This document shows, piece by piece, positions 40,388 to 53,987 of a DNA stretch of 64,000 nt. Below the pieces are notes generated by a model. It was not told where the DNA came from. It made no database searches and saw only the letters and a program-made list of their open reading frames with translations. The position numbers and the translations under genes are program-made. The DNA comes from Dermatophagoides farinae (lineage: Eukaryota; Arthropoda; Arachnida; Sarcoptiformes; Pyroglyphidae). The DNA lies in assembly GCF_024713945.1 (NCBI RefSeq), contig NC_134681.1, forward strand, positions 5,061,501 through 5,125,500, read 5' to 3'. How positions within the stretch are numbered: position 1 is the stretch's first letter; every line of letters starts with the position of its first letter.

Positions 40388-40984
40388 ATGTGTTTGCCAA
40401 TGGAACCATCGACAAATAATAAACGATCGGAAGCGATTTGGATTTCAAATAAAAAATCCATGGATGATGTGAATAATAACAAGACACCAAAAAATTCTTA
40501 TGACAGTGGTTTCGGTGCATTTTCTTATGGTAGTAGCTTGAGCAGTAATAGTAGTACAATGTCTCGATCACCATTTGATTATCGTCGTCAATCATCATAT
40601 CCGGAAGGCCATAATAATAATAATAATAATGAATCACCGTTGCCATATGCTGGAAGACGCCGTACGATGACTGTTTCAAGTGAAAATTATTCATTTGGTG
40701 ATAATTCCTCAACGCCTAGCTATCAGCAATCACCATTCCGTCGTTCAAACAGTATCTCCGGTGGGGCCGAACCAAATTTTGGTGGCATTATTAAACGCTC
40801 TATTGGTCAATTATTCAATGCAGCCACAGTGAATACATCGTTGGCGACAGCTACCATACAGAAAAGTGTGCCTAAAGTAAAATGTGTTCCATCGATGCAA
40901 ACAGCACGTAGGAATAGCCATGATCGTAATGAACAAATTACCGATCATATGGTATCCTATCTATGCGAAAGTGCCATCCGTTAA
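40388..40984 (+). CDS. Ser/Asn-rich hypothetical protein
   Basis: A single open frame of 198 residues with ATG at 40388-40390 and TAA at 40982-40984. Its composition is Ser, Asn and Arg rich with several basic-x-Ser sites of the kinase-substrate type (YRRQSS, RRRTMT, FRRSNS, TARRNS). A less disordered stretch (GGIIKRSIGQLFNAATV) sits near residue 140. No signal peptide, membrane span or known domain is visible. It lies alone between the gene-poor tract and the convergent Su(z)12 gene. It may be a complete one-exon gene or one exon of a larger gene with distant upstream exons; a TTTTTTCTCATATAG acceptor-like site at about 40332-40346 leaves that open. No family recognised. Confidence 0.6.
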   Translation: MCLPMEPSTNNKRSEAIWISNKKSMDDVNNNKTPKNSYDSGFGAFSYGSSLSSNSSTMSRSPFDYRRQSSYPEGHNNNNNNESPLPYAGRRRTMTVSSENYSFGDNSSTPSYQQSPFRRSNSISGGAEPNFGGIIKRSIGQLFNAATVNTSLATATIQKSVPKVKCVPSMQTARRNSHDRNEQITDHMVSYLCESAIR

Positions 40985-42263
40985 TATTGAAACCGATTGG
41001 TAAAGCCGACACCGTAAACAAAACGCTAGATTATCAAGACCAAAACCACTTATTCATTTGCGTTGTTGACCGATCGGATATGTTCGTTTTGTCTACGAAT
41101 TTTTTTTCTGGTCAAATCCGGAAAAAACAAACGTTCTCAAAACGAACCACAACAAACCAAACCTGGCGACCCGAGTGTGATCTTTTCAATGAACATCATC
41201 CACTCTCTTTACTTGAATAGATGATGTTAGACCCGAAAGTGAGAATCATTCATTAAATCTCATCTCATCCCCATACATTTACATATTCATTCGTTCATTT
41301 CAATTCAAAACGCTGATTCTGTATTTCGAAATCACAAAAAAAGAAAAAAAAATCACCATGTCATTCGATGAAATTCATTGTGTTTCTCGTTATATTTAGC
41401 GTATAAAAAGTATTGTCGAGAATCTCATCAATTCATGTCATACATCACAGAATATTTCATGTCATGTCGAATTACGATTCATTCATTTGTCATGTTACGA
41501 TTTATACCTCCATGGCTTTCATTATTATCATTACAACAATACACTCAACAGACACACATTGGCATCCACACATAAATATGAGAAATCCATTATAAAGAAC
41601 GGTTTTTCACATCATCAGGATATACTTACCAATAACACACCCACCCATTTTGGGCGTTGTTCTTTGAATATAATTTTTTTTTGTTAACAAGTCTCTTTTT
41701 TTTCATTTGAGTTTGTCAATTTTTATTTCCAATCATTTCATTTTTGATCTTTTGATAAATTTACCCATTTATCTCATATTTCATCATCTTTGTCTGTTGA
41801 TTCATTGAATAAAAATTCTTTTTTTTTCGTTTTGTAATTGAAAAAAAAATTCTAATTTTATTTTTTTTTACAGTAAAAAAATTATTGAATGAGTATATAT
41901 GCAATTTGTTTGTGTGTGTGTGTGTGTACACATGTGTCTAGTGTAGTAGTAGTAGTTAATTAATTTAATTGAATTGAAAAGTAAAAAGAAATTCGGTTTT
42001 GTTCTCAGTGTAATAATTGTCAGATAGAATTATCATGTATAAAAAAAATGAGCATTTCAATTTGAAAATTGTTGAATCTAATTTTGATCAATTGGCGATA
42101 ACTAAATGTGATATATTTAATGATTGCTGAAAATAGTGACCCTAATAAATTAATGTGTGAATATATGAATATGATGAATGAATGGATTGAATTTGAATTC
42201 AATTTGAATGTTTTGCAAGAAAAAAAAATCCAATAAATATAGGAGAATTATGTTCATCATCCA
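40985..42263. other. Convergent 3' spacer (Ser-rich gene / Su(z)12)
   Basis: Holds the 3' UTRs of both flanking genes, a GT run at about 41911-41926 and AGT triplets near 41945. Other open frames here are short and look non-coding. Confidence 0.5.
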
Positions 42264-45200
42264 TCAGTCGTAATGAAAATTTTGTACTTTTTGATTCAAA
42301 TAATTTTCAGCCATTCGATCGGAATCGTATGATTGTTTAATTCGTTGTAAATGTTTTTCCAATTGATCATATCCACGATACAATGTGACCGTATTTCGTA
42401 CATTATCACCGTCACCAAGTGATAACAATGCTATTAATGCTATGGCTTCAAGATTATTTACCATTCGGATTGTTCGTTCAGTTTTAGATTTGTTTCTTAA
42501 GAATAAATGAGCATCCGAACCGAATATCTGATCAATTTCCGATTGTTCAAATAGTTTAGCTACAATACAAATATCGTATAATTGTCGATTTTTTTCATCA
42601 TCATCAAACGATATATCGATATATTCGATAGGTGCATCCACTACCCGAAAATATTGCATCAGTCGGACCAGCGAATCCGGTAGTCGATCTAAAGATTGTT
42701 CACGACGTTGAAGCATTTCTTGACATCGATTGTAGTATGATTGCATTTTATTCAGATATCGAACCGAATTTTCGACAACATCCTGATCGATGCATTTATA
42801 ACGATACATATTGATCAGATGAAGAATGCAATTATGACGCAGATTACATCTAATTAACATCGGTGTGTTGATTATCATGAAATTTTTCACTGCATCCGCC
42901 ATATGACAATCGGCAAAATAACGATTTCTATAGACAAACATCATAATCATTACAATGGATTCCTATGTTCGATTGATACAAACCTGTATTTCATGATAAA
43001 TTGATTCCATAGTCCCATCACAGTTTTTTCACCAGGATTTACATCGATAAAATCTTGCATCATCTATAGCCGAACAAATTAAAGAATTAAATCACAAATC
43101 TAAATAAATATGCATACAATACTTACATGACGTTTCTGCCGCATTCGCCATTGGATTTCATCTGTTTCACTATCATCGTTCATTTCGGCAGGCAATATTG
43201 GCAACATTGTACGTGAATGATAGAATACTCGTCGTTGAGACAAAGCTTCATATGAACCGATTCGACTATTTACATCAATTTGATAGTATCTACTCTCATC
43301 ATTATATGTGAACATTGTACACAATGATCGATGATCACGACCAATCGATATCATCATTGTAGTTGGTTGATGATTTGTTGTCGGTCGACGTTCTGGTCTT
43401 GTACATCTCATTCTTGACAGCCACTGTCTTCGTGTTCGTTGTTGTTGAGGACAGAAATTTAATGCTTTGAATAATGGATCAGTTTCGAAAGTTGGATCAA
43501 ATTGTTTATTAATACCAACATGTATCGAAATGAAATTATTCATAGGATCCATGCTCATCTTAAATATGAAACGTTCATGATTTGTTTTCAAATGAACACC
43601 CAATTGAGCCAGCATAACAAATTGTCGTAAACACAATGGACAGCTTATATCTTCACTAACCAGATTCGATTGAATCTGTGAGAATTCGTAGATGATTTTG
43701 AATGAATCTGTCTCATGAAGTAAACGTGGTATGATTAGCTTTGGTTTTGACGCATTTCTCGGGGCTACATGACCGTTGATTAGATTTTGTCCCGATACAG
43801 ATGCAGCAGCCGCTGCTGCTGCTTGTCGTCGTGTATTTGCCCGCAAAACTCGTTGATTTTTGAGCTGCGAATCTGGGCAATCAATTGTTTTGTCATCATC
43901 ATTCTGAGATCGAGCCTGTGCTAATTTTTTCCAAGTGGTAAATTGGCCACCATTGAATATGGAGATCAATTGTTTGGATGAAATGACCTGTTGATTACCA
44001 TTATTACCGAATAATTTTTTCACATAGCCACTATAATCTCCATCATTGTTATCGTTACTGAGATTCGTACGTAACAAACGAAATGTAATGAAATTCACAT
44101 CAATTTGTTGTTTATTTTGATTCCCATTTCGCCTTGATGACCGAAGTTTACACTTACAATCTCCAAATCCATAGTAGCCACAATATGAATCTTTAGAATT
44201 GTCTCGATAGAATATATCATCAGATGTTATTCGATGCCATTTGTTCAATTCGGTCACAATGTTCATGCGACGTCGGTGACCAGATAGTGTCATTTCTGAT
44301 TGACATAGCATATGTGTTTCTTCACCTTTGATTAACTGTGATCGCCGTTTACGATATTTATTATTATTAATAATTTGTTTATCATGACAGTTTGGTAATT
44401 CTTTCGCATAGTGAATATCTTCAATGTTTTCCAATTCGAAGCCAAAATGAAATTCCATTTTGTCATTAAGATTATTATGGTCAATAGTCTTGGATGATAA
44501 TACATCTACAGATTTTGATTTACCGCGATGACCGTCTAGAATTGGTTTCTTGTTGGATTTGTTTTGTGTTGAATTCCTGACATTATTCGGTTTATTTTGT
44601 CCATTCAATCTTTTACAATTGGCCATGAATTGTGATTTAAGTTGTGAATGGGATCGAAAATAAGTAACAACTGCATTTATAAAATACTTATGGTCTTCAC
44701 TTGAATGAATGAATTCATTCGAATTAATCTGATCCAATTCAAATAGTAATTTTATTGGTATGATGATACGATTGTTTATTATGCGTGAAGATTTTGATCC
44801 AAAATGAACGCATGACGTACCCACTATTAAGAAAAGGAAAATGAAAACTTTTTTTATAGAAAGTAAAAAAGACAAACCGTATATTTTTGAATCATCGAAT
44901 AAATCAGAATCGAGCATCGTATTCGGACCTTGTCTGCGTAATACAAAGAAATCGATGGTAGCATATTCATAACCAGTGATTGAATTCAACGCCAATGGAT
45001 CCAATACCAATGAGGTAGAGACAATTCTGTGTATAGCTCATGTAATTAGCGAGAGAAAATAATGATTGAAGCCTAGCACACAAACCGTTCATCTTGATCA
45101 TCATTGCTGCCATTAACATCAATGTTGTTTTTATCTTTATCGGCTGATTGTCCATTGATATCTGGAATGATAGGATTATGTGTTGATTGTTGATTATGAT

Positions 45201-47296
45201 CCATATCGATATCATTATTACCGTTACTATTATTGCAGCTATCACCATTATCCAGTTGAATATTGCCATTTAAGTTGCTATTGCTATGATCATGTCGCTT
45301 AAAAGCGGCATTATATTCACATTGAAAATGTTTCATATACGATAATGAAGAAGTTAGATATAATGGTCTATCCAAATGGTTGTATTCACATAGTTTGTAC
45401 AATTGAAACAATCCTTTTGGTGTATTAAAGAAAAAAAGAGAAATCAATCTATCAATTCTGAATTGGTCAATCGTAATACATACTTTGATACATGAAAAAA
45501 TTTTTGCCAATTAATTGATCCTTGAAATCGATCTTGTTATTGCCAAATTCAAATTTTTTATTAGCATCAGCATCTACATCTGATTTGTTAGCCGTCGTTG
45601 TACTGTTCACGGTTTGATTGATTAATCGTTTAACGATACTTTTTTTGGCCAACGGATGTTTTTGTATCGTAGATGCTGCAGGTGTATGATTGGTGGTAAT
45701 TCGATTTAAATTCTCATCATTGACAATATTCGGATCGGATATGTTATTTGTTTTGATTGATGCCGATTGTAGCTGTGTATTTTTTGTATATAATTTTCGT
45801 ATGAATTTACGAAAAAATCGATCTTCATTATTCGATTCATTTTTTTCAATTTGTACTTTTTCCATTGGATGTTTATTGGATTTGAAATTAACATTTTCGA
45901 GAAGAATAACATCATCATTGTTTTTGACATTATGTGCAACATTGAATACGTCCATACGAGGTTGCATTCGTACTGGACGTTTAGCAATTTTACGGCTATC
46001 TTTATGACAGTTTTCTACAGATTTAGGTGACTTGTAGATTTCTTTTTGATTCAATAGTCGTAGTTTCTGGTTAACTTTACCTGTAATTCGGTGTTTTTTA
46101 CGTTTACGGCCACGTTGACTCAATTGCTTGGCAGTTTTGATTTCGCGTATAAGCTCTTTAAAAATAATCTGATTTGATGTATGATGTGTTTTAAAATTGA
46201 ATAATGGTCGTGATATGTTGAAAGTAATCGATTCAATCGGATGTTTGGTTTCTGAGGTATTTTTCGATTTGACACTTTCGGTAGGCAGTTGTTCATCCAT
46301 CGTTGACAACTCGTAGTCATCACTCGATGATAACTTGATTGCCGTTGGACCATGATCCTCGCCATTGCAAATATGACCATCTTTATCATCACAACCACCG
46401 ATAACAGTGGGTACAAGCGACAATGTATGGTTGTTATCTTTGTCGATATTTATACCAGTTACAGAACAAATACCAGAAGCCGTCATGGTAACACTCAGAG
46501 ATGTTTTTATATCTATTTCCATTCCAATATCATAACCATTTTCATTTTCAACATTGTATTTCATTTTTAGTCGACTTTTGTCTAGCTTGTTCTTTGTACA
46601 TTCTGTACAATTCACAACTAAAGACTCGTTTGTTATATCTTCGTTTCTGCGTAATTTTTTCTTGTTTGGTTGATCATCAAGATGATAGCCATTACAGATG
46701 ATCGTTTCTGTTATAACTTCTGGAGACGATGATTGTTGATTAGTTATAAGTTGTTGAGTTTTTAAAAAATTTGGAGATTTATTGGCTGTCCCAGTTTTGA
46801 TTGTCACTTGATCTGATAGATGAAGATGAGAATGAGGGAAATGATATCCACTACCGGGCCAATCATAGATATAATCTTGTTCATTATGGATATTTCGCAT
46901 ATTTCTACTGGTTGAATATTGCTTGATACGGGCACTCCGGCGAACTTTTTCAACTTTACATTCATCGTAACTGGAATCGAACATATCCAACGTTTGTGCA
47001 TTTTTTGGCAAAATAGAAGCGATGGTATTTGGTGTCTGGTGAAAGTCCACCGATCGGCATAATGTTGATGATGATTGAACTTTATTAAAATGTGTAGCAG
47101 TAGCAATTGTAGAATCATCATTCGCTTTAGCCACATTATCATCGTCATGTTCATGATGTTGATGATGAATAACATCGTCATAATTTCGTAAATGCCAATT
47201 ATTACCATTCAATAGCGATGTCGATTGACGATCATCATCATTATTATCATTCTCTAATGATTGGCTCATCATAAAACAATGATGAGGCCAATACAA
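42264..47296 (-). CDS. Su(z)12: Suppressor of zeste 12, PRC2 core subunit
   Basis: Six exons in transcript order: 47296-45484, 45413-45086, 45026-44878, 44823-43127, 43063-42984, 42927-42264; about 1,576 residues, against 739 in human SUZ12. SUZ12 is the scaffold of Polycomb repressive complex 2, which methylates histone H3 Lys27. The conserved N-terminal segment crosses exons 1-2 (KNFFMYQRLFQLYKLCEYNH, PLYLTSSLSYM), at about residue 598. The single C2H2 finger is CPLCLRQFVMLAQLGVHLKTNH (C-x2-C, H-x4-H), about residues 1150-1180. The VEFS box that contacts the EZH2 subunit spans exons 4-6 (FYHSRTMLPILPAEMNDD, DFIDVNPGEK, VMGLWNQFIMKY, FADCHMADAVKNF, CNLRHNCILHLINMY). All phases agree. The first 600 residues are an unrelated Asn/Ser/Lys-rich extension lacking known domains. 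An ATG eight codons in (47272-47270) is an alternative start. Confidence 0.95.
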
Positions 47297-50200
47297 TATA
47301 ATTGGTGAATTTCGAAAACAAAAAAAAAACTTTGATTCTTGTCAATTTGAAAGATTTTAGTTTTTTGTAAGGCCTTATTGAAATGCAGAATCCAATTGAT
47401 TAATTAATTTCATTTGAGATAAACATATAAACGTAAATTTTGTATGAATTTCATCCGAATTGAACACAATCAATACACCAAAAAAAAAAAAAAAAAAAAC
47501 AGACACACAAAATGCAAAACGACTTGAGTTTGTAGCCGTTGAACTTGCACATTGTACATCAAACAACATGTATTTGAACGTTGATTCGAGCGATCGATCG
47601 GACAGACAGACAAGAGATCTTGTACACTTCACATCAACTAACTCATTTCACTGTTAAAACGTGCGCGCCTTTTTTTCCTGTATACACCAACAAAGATCTT
47701 TCACCCCTCAATAGATAAATGGATCAGCCCTCAATTTTGTTTTTTTTTATTATTTTTGTTCGTTTATAGAATCAATCTCAAACATGTAGCCAGTGTGTGT
47801 CACATATACTTTATATCAAAAAAAAAAAAAAAAAAAAAATAAAAAATTTCGGATACTGAATAGTTTGCGCAGTGGTAGTAGTAGTATATAATATCTTTTT
47901 GATTCTTTTGTTGTTGGATCCTTGTCTGTCTGTCTGTCTGTTTTTCTATGTATGTGTAGTGAGTGAATGAGTGTGTGTAAGCGGGGCTATTCAAAGATTT
48001 CAGAACAAACTAGGAAGAGGAAGTTTATTTTGATTTATGAACTATGATGATGATATTTATCATTGATTGATTGTATTGACACACACAAAGAGAGAGAAAG
48101 AAAGAGAGAGAGAGAGACAGATAGACATCAGGTTCATTGTGACATTGACAAGTTGAAATTGATTAATTGATTTATTGAATCAATGATGAGATTGTCATCA
48201 TTGATGATGATGAATTTTATTTATAAACAAATCAATTTTATAATTGAATGGTCATTATATCAAGTAGAAAAAAAAACAAACAAAACAAATGGAAAATATG
48301 TGCCCAAAATGTGCCACTATGAATTTCAAATGATATAAATGAATTTCGAATGAAACAAAAAAAAAATTGGCGGATTTTCTTTATACAATCATTGATATTT
48401 CAAAATTGATTTCTTTTCTATTTAAAAATAAGATTTTCTGACGTAAAATTTGAATTATTTCTTCCAATTTTTTTTTGTTTTACTGACAAAGGGTGACAGT
48501 AACCAGCTGTGTGAATTATGTATCGTATAAGTGGACGTCCTTGGATATTTAAAAAAAAATTCTATTTCATCTTCATCGTCGTCGTTTTTTTTGGCAACAA
48601 ATTTCTTAATTTATCTGTGTTTGATGACGCAAATCACAATAATATAAACGACGACGATTAAGAGGTGCAATATATATTGTAATAAACAAAACAGTAAGCA
48701 GAATTTGTGAATTGAAAATTAAAAAAAAAAATTCTCACCAATCATCATCATAATCATCATCATTTGAAGTATGTTTCTTGGTGCACAAGGTTGTTTTTTT
48801 TAAATTAATCAATAAAAACTGTCCGAATGACCTTTTTTTTATTTGGTGACCATATATTTTTTTCCCAACACTTTTGTTTGCCGTGAATATTACCGATCAC
48901 AACAACAAAAAAAAAGAACCAGAGAAGTACAAAAAAAAATAATAATAATAACGATGGTTAAAACCTGTATGCCGGTATCATCACCAAATGATGATGATCA
49001 TCATCATTTTGATGATAAAATTCATTGCAGTAAGTAGGAAAAATATCAAAAAAAAAAAATTTTTTTTTTTAGTAGGACAAACACCAACTCATGCACAAAA
49101 AACATATGATCAAAGATTTCATTATATGATTACCTTGAAAATTATCCACCAAAATTTAATTTATCATAATCGATTAATCGATTGAATCAGCCATATGATA
49201 TATATTAGATAGACTTATGATATATCATCATTATTACATCTTCATATTCAACTTATGGATTCTTCTTTTTCTTTTTCTTTTTTTTTTTGGGGGGGGGGCG
49301 AAGGATGATTTCCTAATAATTTTTTTTTTCTACATGGCTATGATCAAAGATCACATCAATTTGGTCAGAAATCCAGATACAATTTATGCTAATGACGTCA
49401 CCAAAAGAAAAAGTGCTGGTGGCATTCCTATCTATTTTGGCAATATAAATAATAAAAAAAAACTCATTTATTTCTGTTATTATTATCATCATCGTTGAAA
49501 AATTTATTTATTTTCTTTTTGTCATTGCATGTTTACAACTTACAACTGATTTTTATGAGCCTCCAAAAAAAAAAATGACGATGATGATGATTTTTGATCT
49601 TTGATCCATATACTTGACAAAATGTGATTTACTATTTCCATCAAAATTGCGTATTTTATTTCCAACGATTCACATTTCGGCATACAAAAATAATAAGATC
49701 AAAAAAAAAAAAAAACAAAAACAAAAACGAAAACGAAAACGAAAACAAAAAAAAAATAAACTCGTGTCTATGAGTTGTCAATTCATACCATCCAAATTGA
49801 TCGATCCAAATTATTTACAATTGGATAATGGATATCCCAACAAAAAAAATTTTTTTTTTTTGCAATGTTTAATCAATTTTCTCAATAATCTTTGATATCG
49901 ATTGATATGTGATTTGAAAATTATCAAAAAAAAAAACAAAAAAAAAATTAAAAAAATAAACAAAACAAAGCAAAAAAAAATTAGTAGAGCAAATTTATTT
50001 TTGGCCCTTTTTTTTGAAAACGAAATTTTTTTTTTGTTCCATTTTACAATATTTGATATATTTGGGCCATCATCATCGATCGATTATAATTAATTAAATA
50101 TGAAAAAATTCATAATGCAAATGTATATGTAACAAGTTTAACTGAAGTTGTTAATTGCCATTGATTGAATCTTTTTTTTTTTTGGTTTCGTCAAAACGAT

Positions 50201-50424
50201 TGAATGATTGACTGATTGATTGATTGATTGATATATAGATTTATTATGAATATAAAAAATATGGGCACAAATTTATTATTTTTTTTCTCTTTGATCATGA
50301 TGATTGCAATCAATTGAAAATGCAATTTTTATATGCATTCACATATTTCGTACTTTGTATTTTTATGATTATTATGACGATAATTTCGAATCAAATAACA
50401 GATCTATTTCAGTTTTTCAGTTTT

Positions 50425-50706
50425 TCATATAAAAGTAAACACAAACAAAAATGTCATCAACATATAGCCAAAAAAACTGGTATTTCCTAGTTTACCATGG
50501 TTGAATTTTTCCATTTCATTGGAAATTGAAATTGCGTTGAAATTTGTCGTCTTAATTTTTTTTGCCAGAAAATTATTTAATCCAATTGGATTATTTTTTG
50601 CTTGATCCAACGGTTTTTTTCCTGTTGTTGTTACACCAATTTGTACATTTGTGCTGTTGTTGTTTTTTTTTTGATCTGATATTTTAAGTTTGAAGATCAT
50701 CATCAT
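50425..50706 (-). CDS. Possible small hypothetical protein with C-terminal hydrophobic segment
   Basis: An open frame of 93 codons with mixed composition (GKKPLDQAKNNPIGLNNFLA, ISISNEMEKFNHGKLGN) ending in a hydrophobic stretch (FFGYMLMTFLFVFTFI) that could be a tail anchor. There is no homology that I recognise and no clear supporting signals, so chance is quite possible. Confidence 0.2.
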   Translation of the reverse strand: MMMIFKLKISDQKKNNNSTNVQIGVTTTGKKPLDQAKNNPIGLNNFLAKKIKTTNFNAISISNEMEKFNHGKLGNTSFFGYMLMTFLFVFTFI

Positions 50707-51036
50707 TATAATTATTAATACACGAATGTCTGATAATTGTGTGAATTATTAATCCTTCTGGCGCCATTTTTCGATGACCTTTTTGGTTCTGTTTTTAAAA
50801 AGAAAAAAAAACATTTGATGTTCTCAATACCATTAAAAAATCTATTAGTTTTTTCATCTTAATCCAAATTAATCTGGATCACCTCTTTCATCTTTCATTA
50901 TTTTTTTGTACATGATTTATGTACAAAAAAAAAAATAACCCGGTTGTGACAACCAATTAATTTTCACAAAGAACGAAAAAAGGTTATAGTCATAAAATAT
51001 CCTCATCATTATTACCATCATCTCAATAACGAGACC

Positions 51037-51087
<51 letters not shown>
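51037..51087. repeat. CT/GA dinucleotide tract upstream of SLC26
   Basis: About 50 bp of almost pure CT, with one TTTC interruption, ending 163 bp before the SLC26 start codon. GA/CT tracts near promoters bind GAGA-type factors in insects, so it may be a promoter element; equally it may be a neutral microsatellite within the 5' UTR. Confidence 0.85.
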
Positions 51088-51091
<4 letters not shown>

Positions 51092-51250
51092 ATAATATAA
51101 ATTTATCGGCCATTCATTCAATTGCATTCATAGCTTTGAATTCGGAAATTTTTAAAAAATTTGATTTCCACAAAAAAAAACCACAATATCGTTCATCAGG
51201 TGAATCAGTTAAGAAAGAAAAAAACAAGAAAATCCTAATCAACTAAAGCA

Positions 51251-53987
51251 ATGGATAACAAATCATTCAATATGGACGATGAACAAGAACCGCAACGGTT
51301 ACATTTATCGTTAAATAACCGGTTCATTAAATCAACAAGTGGACAGAGTTTGACTTCTGATTATAATCGTGATGAAGAATTCATTTCATCAATATCAATC
51401 AATTCTGAATGTCAACCAATTAACATAAAGCGACATATTTTTTATACTGAAGATTTTTATAGCAAAAGTGTTGAACATAATCAACAACAACATAATGAAA
51501 ATTATTCATCAATGATTGATAAAAATAATGAATCAAAAAAATCCTGTTGTTCCTTTTTCACAGATTCAATACGTAATGTGTCCAGTTATTTGTTGCCATC
51601 TCGTTCACAAACATCACCTAGCCATATTAAATCGAAATCGGTCATTATCACTTGGTTACAGACAATGATACCTATATTACATTGGCTACCTAATTATGAT
51701 TTCCGTAATCATTTACTTAATGATATTATTGCTGGCTGTACGATACTTGCATTACACATTCCACAAGGTCTTGCCTATGGACGATTAGCCGGTGTTGAAC
51801 CAATCAATGGTCTATACGTTTCATTATTTCCTGTAATCATATATGCTATCCTTGGTACCGGTCGACAAGTATCGATTGGTACATTCGCCGTCATCAGTAT
51901 TGCATGTCGTGATGCCATCGAAAGTTTTGATCTACAACAATCCATTGTTCTCAATATACGGGATGTGCAGAACTCATTACCATCATCATCATCATTATCA
52001 TCATCGACAACCGGATCTACCATTAATCATCTACTGGCGACTACAACGGTAGAGCCATCGCCCATACCAATTGATTTACCTACGCCGATTGAAGTACTGA
52101 CCACACTTGCATTGTTTGTCGGCATTATACAGGTAAATGCGATCTATTGTATATAATTAAAATTGATTAATGGTGTTATCATACGATTAGTTTGTTCTGG
52201 GATTTCTACGACTGGGCATTCTGTCTATAATATTATCTGAGACACTAATTTCAGCATTTGTCACAGCATGTTCATATCATGTATTCACCAGTCAGATATT
52301 TGCTTTGATCGATATTGAATCCAAGATCAATGGCGAAGATTTTGAATTACCATTACCATTCGATATTCTTAAGTCATGGTCACGATTCATTATACGTATA
52401 CCGAAAGCCAATCCGACCACAGTGATCATGTCACTCACCTCTATTGCCATATTGGTTACATGTAAATTTAGCCTTCAACCATTTTTGGTTCGTCGTTTCA
52501 AAATAAAAAATCTGGTCATTCCAATCGATATATTGATCATTGTGTTTGCTACATTAATATCTTCATCGATTGATCTGAAAGGCAATTATCATGTGAAAAT
52601 AATTCCGGCTATACCGAAAGCGTAAGTACAAATAACGTTGTAAGCCACATTAGCGACAGTTTTAAATGTATAATTTTTTTTTTTGATGATTAATCACAGT
52701 TTTCAAGGTTTGCCAAAAATTCCGGATGTTTCATATATTAAAAAATTATGGGCCAGTGCCATATTGATTTCATTGGTATCATTCATATCGACATTTTCAT
52801 TGGGTAAAACATTTGCCAAAGAACATGGCTACGAAGTATCTGCCAACCAGGAATTAATAGCATTGGGTACAGCCAATATATTTTCATCATTTTTTCTTTG
52901 CTATCCATGTTCAGGATCATTAGCACGATCAGCTGTAATGAATCGTGTCGGTACACGTACACAATTGGCCACTATCATATCGTCCACATTGTTGGTATTA
53001 TTTTTATTATTCTTTTCCAGCTATCTTCGTACATTACCAATGGTAAGAATTGAACCATTACGAATCTAAACATTGTTAATAACAATAATTTTTTTCTGAT
53101 TTACCATTAATCTAATCAGGCGATATTGTCTTGCATAATTGTAGTTGCCTTATGGGGCAATATGAAAAAAATTGTACTGGCACGTCATTCATGGCATATA
53201 TCGAAATTGGATGGCATACTATGGAATGTTACATTTTTGCTCGTACTTTTATTTGGTATTGGACATGGATTACTTTATTCGGTTATATTCTCATTGGCCA
53301 TCCTCATCATTAGGCTTATAATGTAAGTAACAATTCTATTGGTCCATAACCACTGTTTTATATTTTTATTCTTGTTTTCAATTTAGACCGATTATCAAGT
53401 TAAAACGTCAAATAAAAGGAACCGAAGTATTTGTGGAAATCAGCCATATATATGATGTTTACGATCCAATTACCGGTCAAAATAAAAATGGTTCCAATAA
53501 TCACGGTCATCATGATAAATGGGTTGTTTTCGAATTTCAAGGTCCACTTCTTTTTATAAATTCAGTTATGTTTCGACAAAAATTCCATTTATTGATTGGT
53601 CGTTATCTATTCAATAAGCGAATTATCGATAATCGTCACGTATCAATCAATCAAAACGAATCAAATCAGAAAAAATCTGGTCTACAAATAGCATTGGATT
53701 TGGATGGTTCGCTTGTTCGACCACCGACAATCGATACGATCATATTCGATTGTACTCGATTAACATATATCGATACAAAAGGTGTTGAAACATTGAATGG
53801 AATAATCGAAATCATACAGGATCATGGTGCTCGTATGGTATTGGCTTCATGTTCACATTTTGTCTATGAAAATCTTGAAAAGAACAATTTTTTCAAAAAT
53901 TTCAATGCAAGACATTGTTATATGTCAGTCATGGATGCCATTGCTGATTTGGAACAAAATGATCATACACATCCTAATGGCAATTAA
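51251..53987 (+). CDS. SLC26-family anion transporter (sulfate permease family)
   Basis: Five exons: 51251-52132, 52191-52621, 52700-53042, 53120-53322, 53387-53987; about 819 residues with consistent phases. SLC26 proteins move sulfate, chloride, bicarbonate, oxalate or related anions across membranes; the substrate here cannot be read from sequence. After a cytoplasmic N-terminus of about 130 residues comes the signature (LNDIIAGCTILALHIPQGLA, YGRLAGVEPINGLYVSLFPV, GTGRQVSIGTFAVISI). Later helices carry RLGILSIILSETLISAF and NQELIALGTANIFSSFF, then CYPCSGSLARSAV. The C-terminal STAS domain (about residues 640-800) has IIFDCTRLTYIDTKGVETLN and the usual variable loop. A Ser/Pro-rich insertion (about residues 235-275) forms an extracellular loop. 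AATAAA at 53991-53996 sits directly after the stop. Gcn5 starts 350 bp downstream on the same strand. Confidence 0.95.

Larger units (their letters stand above)
47297..51250. other. Divergent spacer between Su(z)12 and SLC26
   Basis: About 4 kb between two divergently transcribed genes, likely containing both promoters. It holds A-runs (47480-47498, 47818-47839), a GA-rich stretch (about 48089-48119), a G10 run (49289-49298), a perfect TGACGTCA at 49393-49400 (cAMP-response-element type), a minus-strand ORF listed separately, and a long CT tract before the SLC26 start. Confidence 0.5.

Noticed and set aside
49217-49498. Plus-strand frame containing a mixed segment around NLVRNPDTIYANDV
   Set aside because: Most of the frame is Phe/Leu runs from T tracts and there is no start or splice support for the mixed part.
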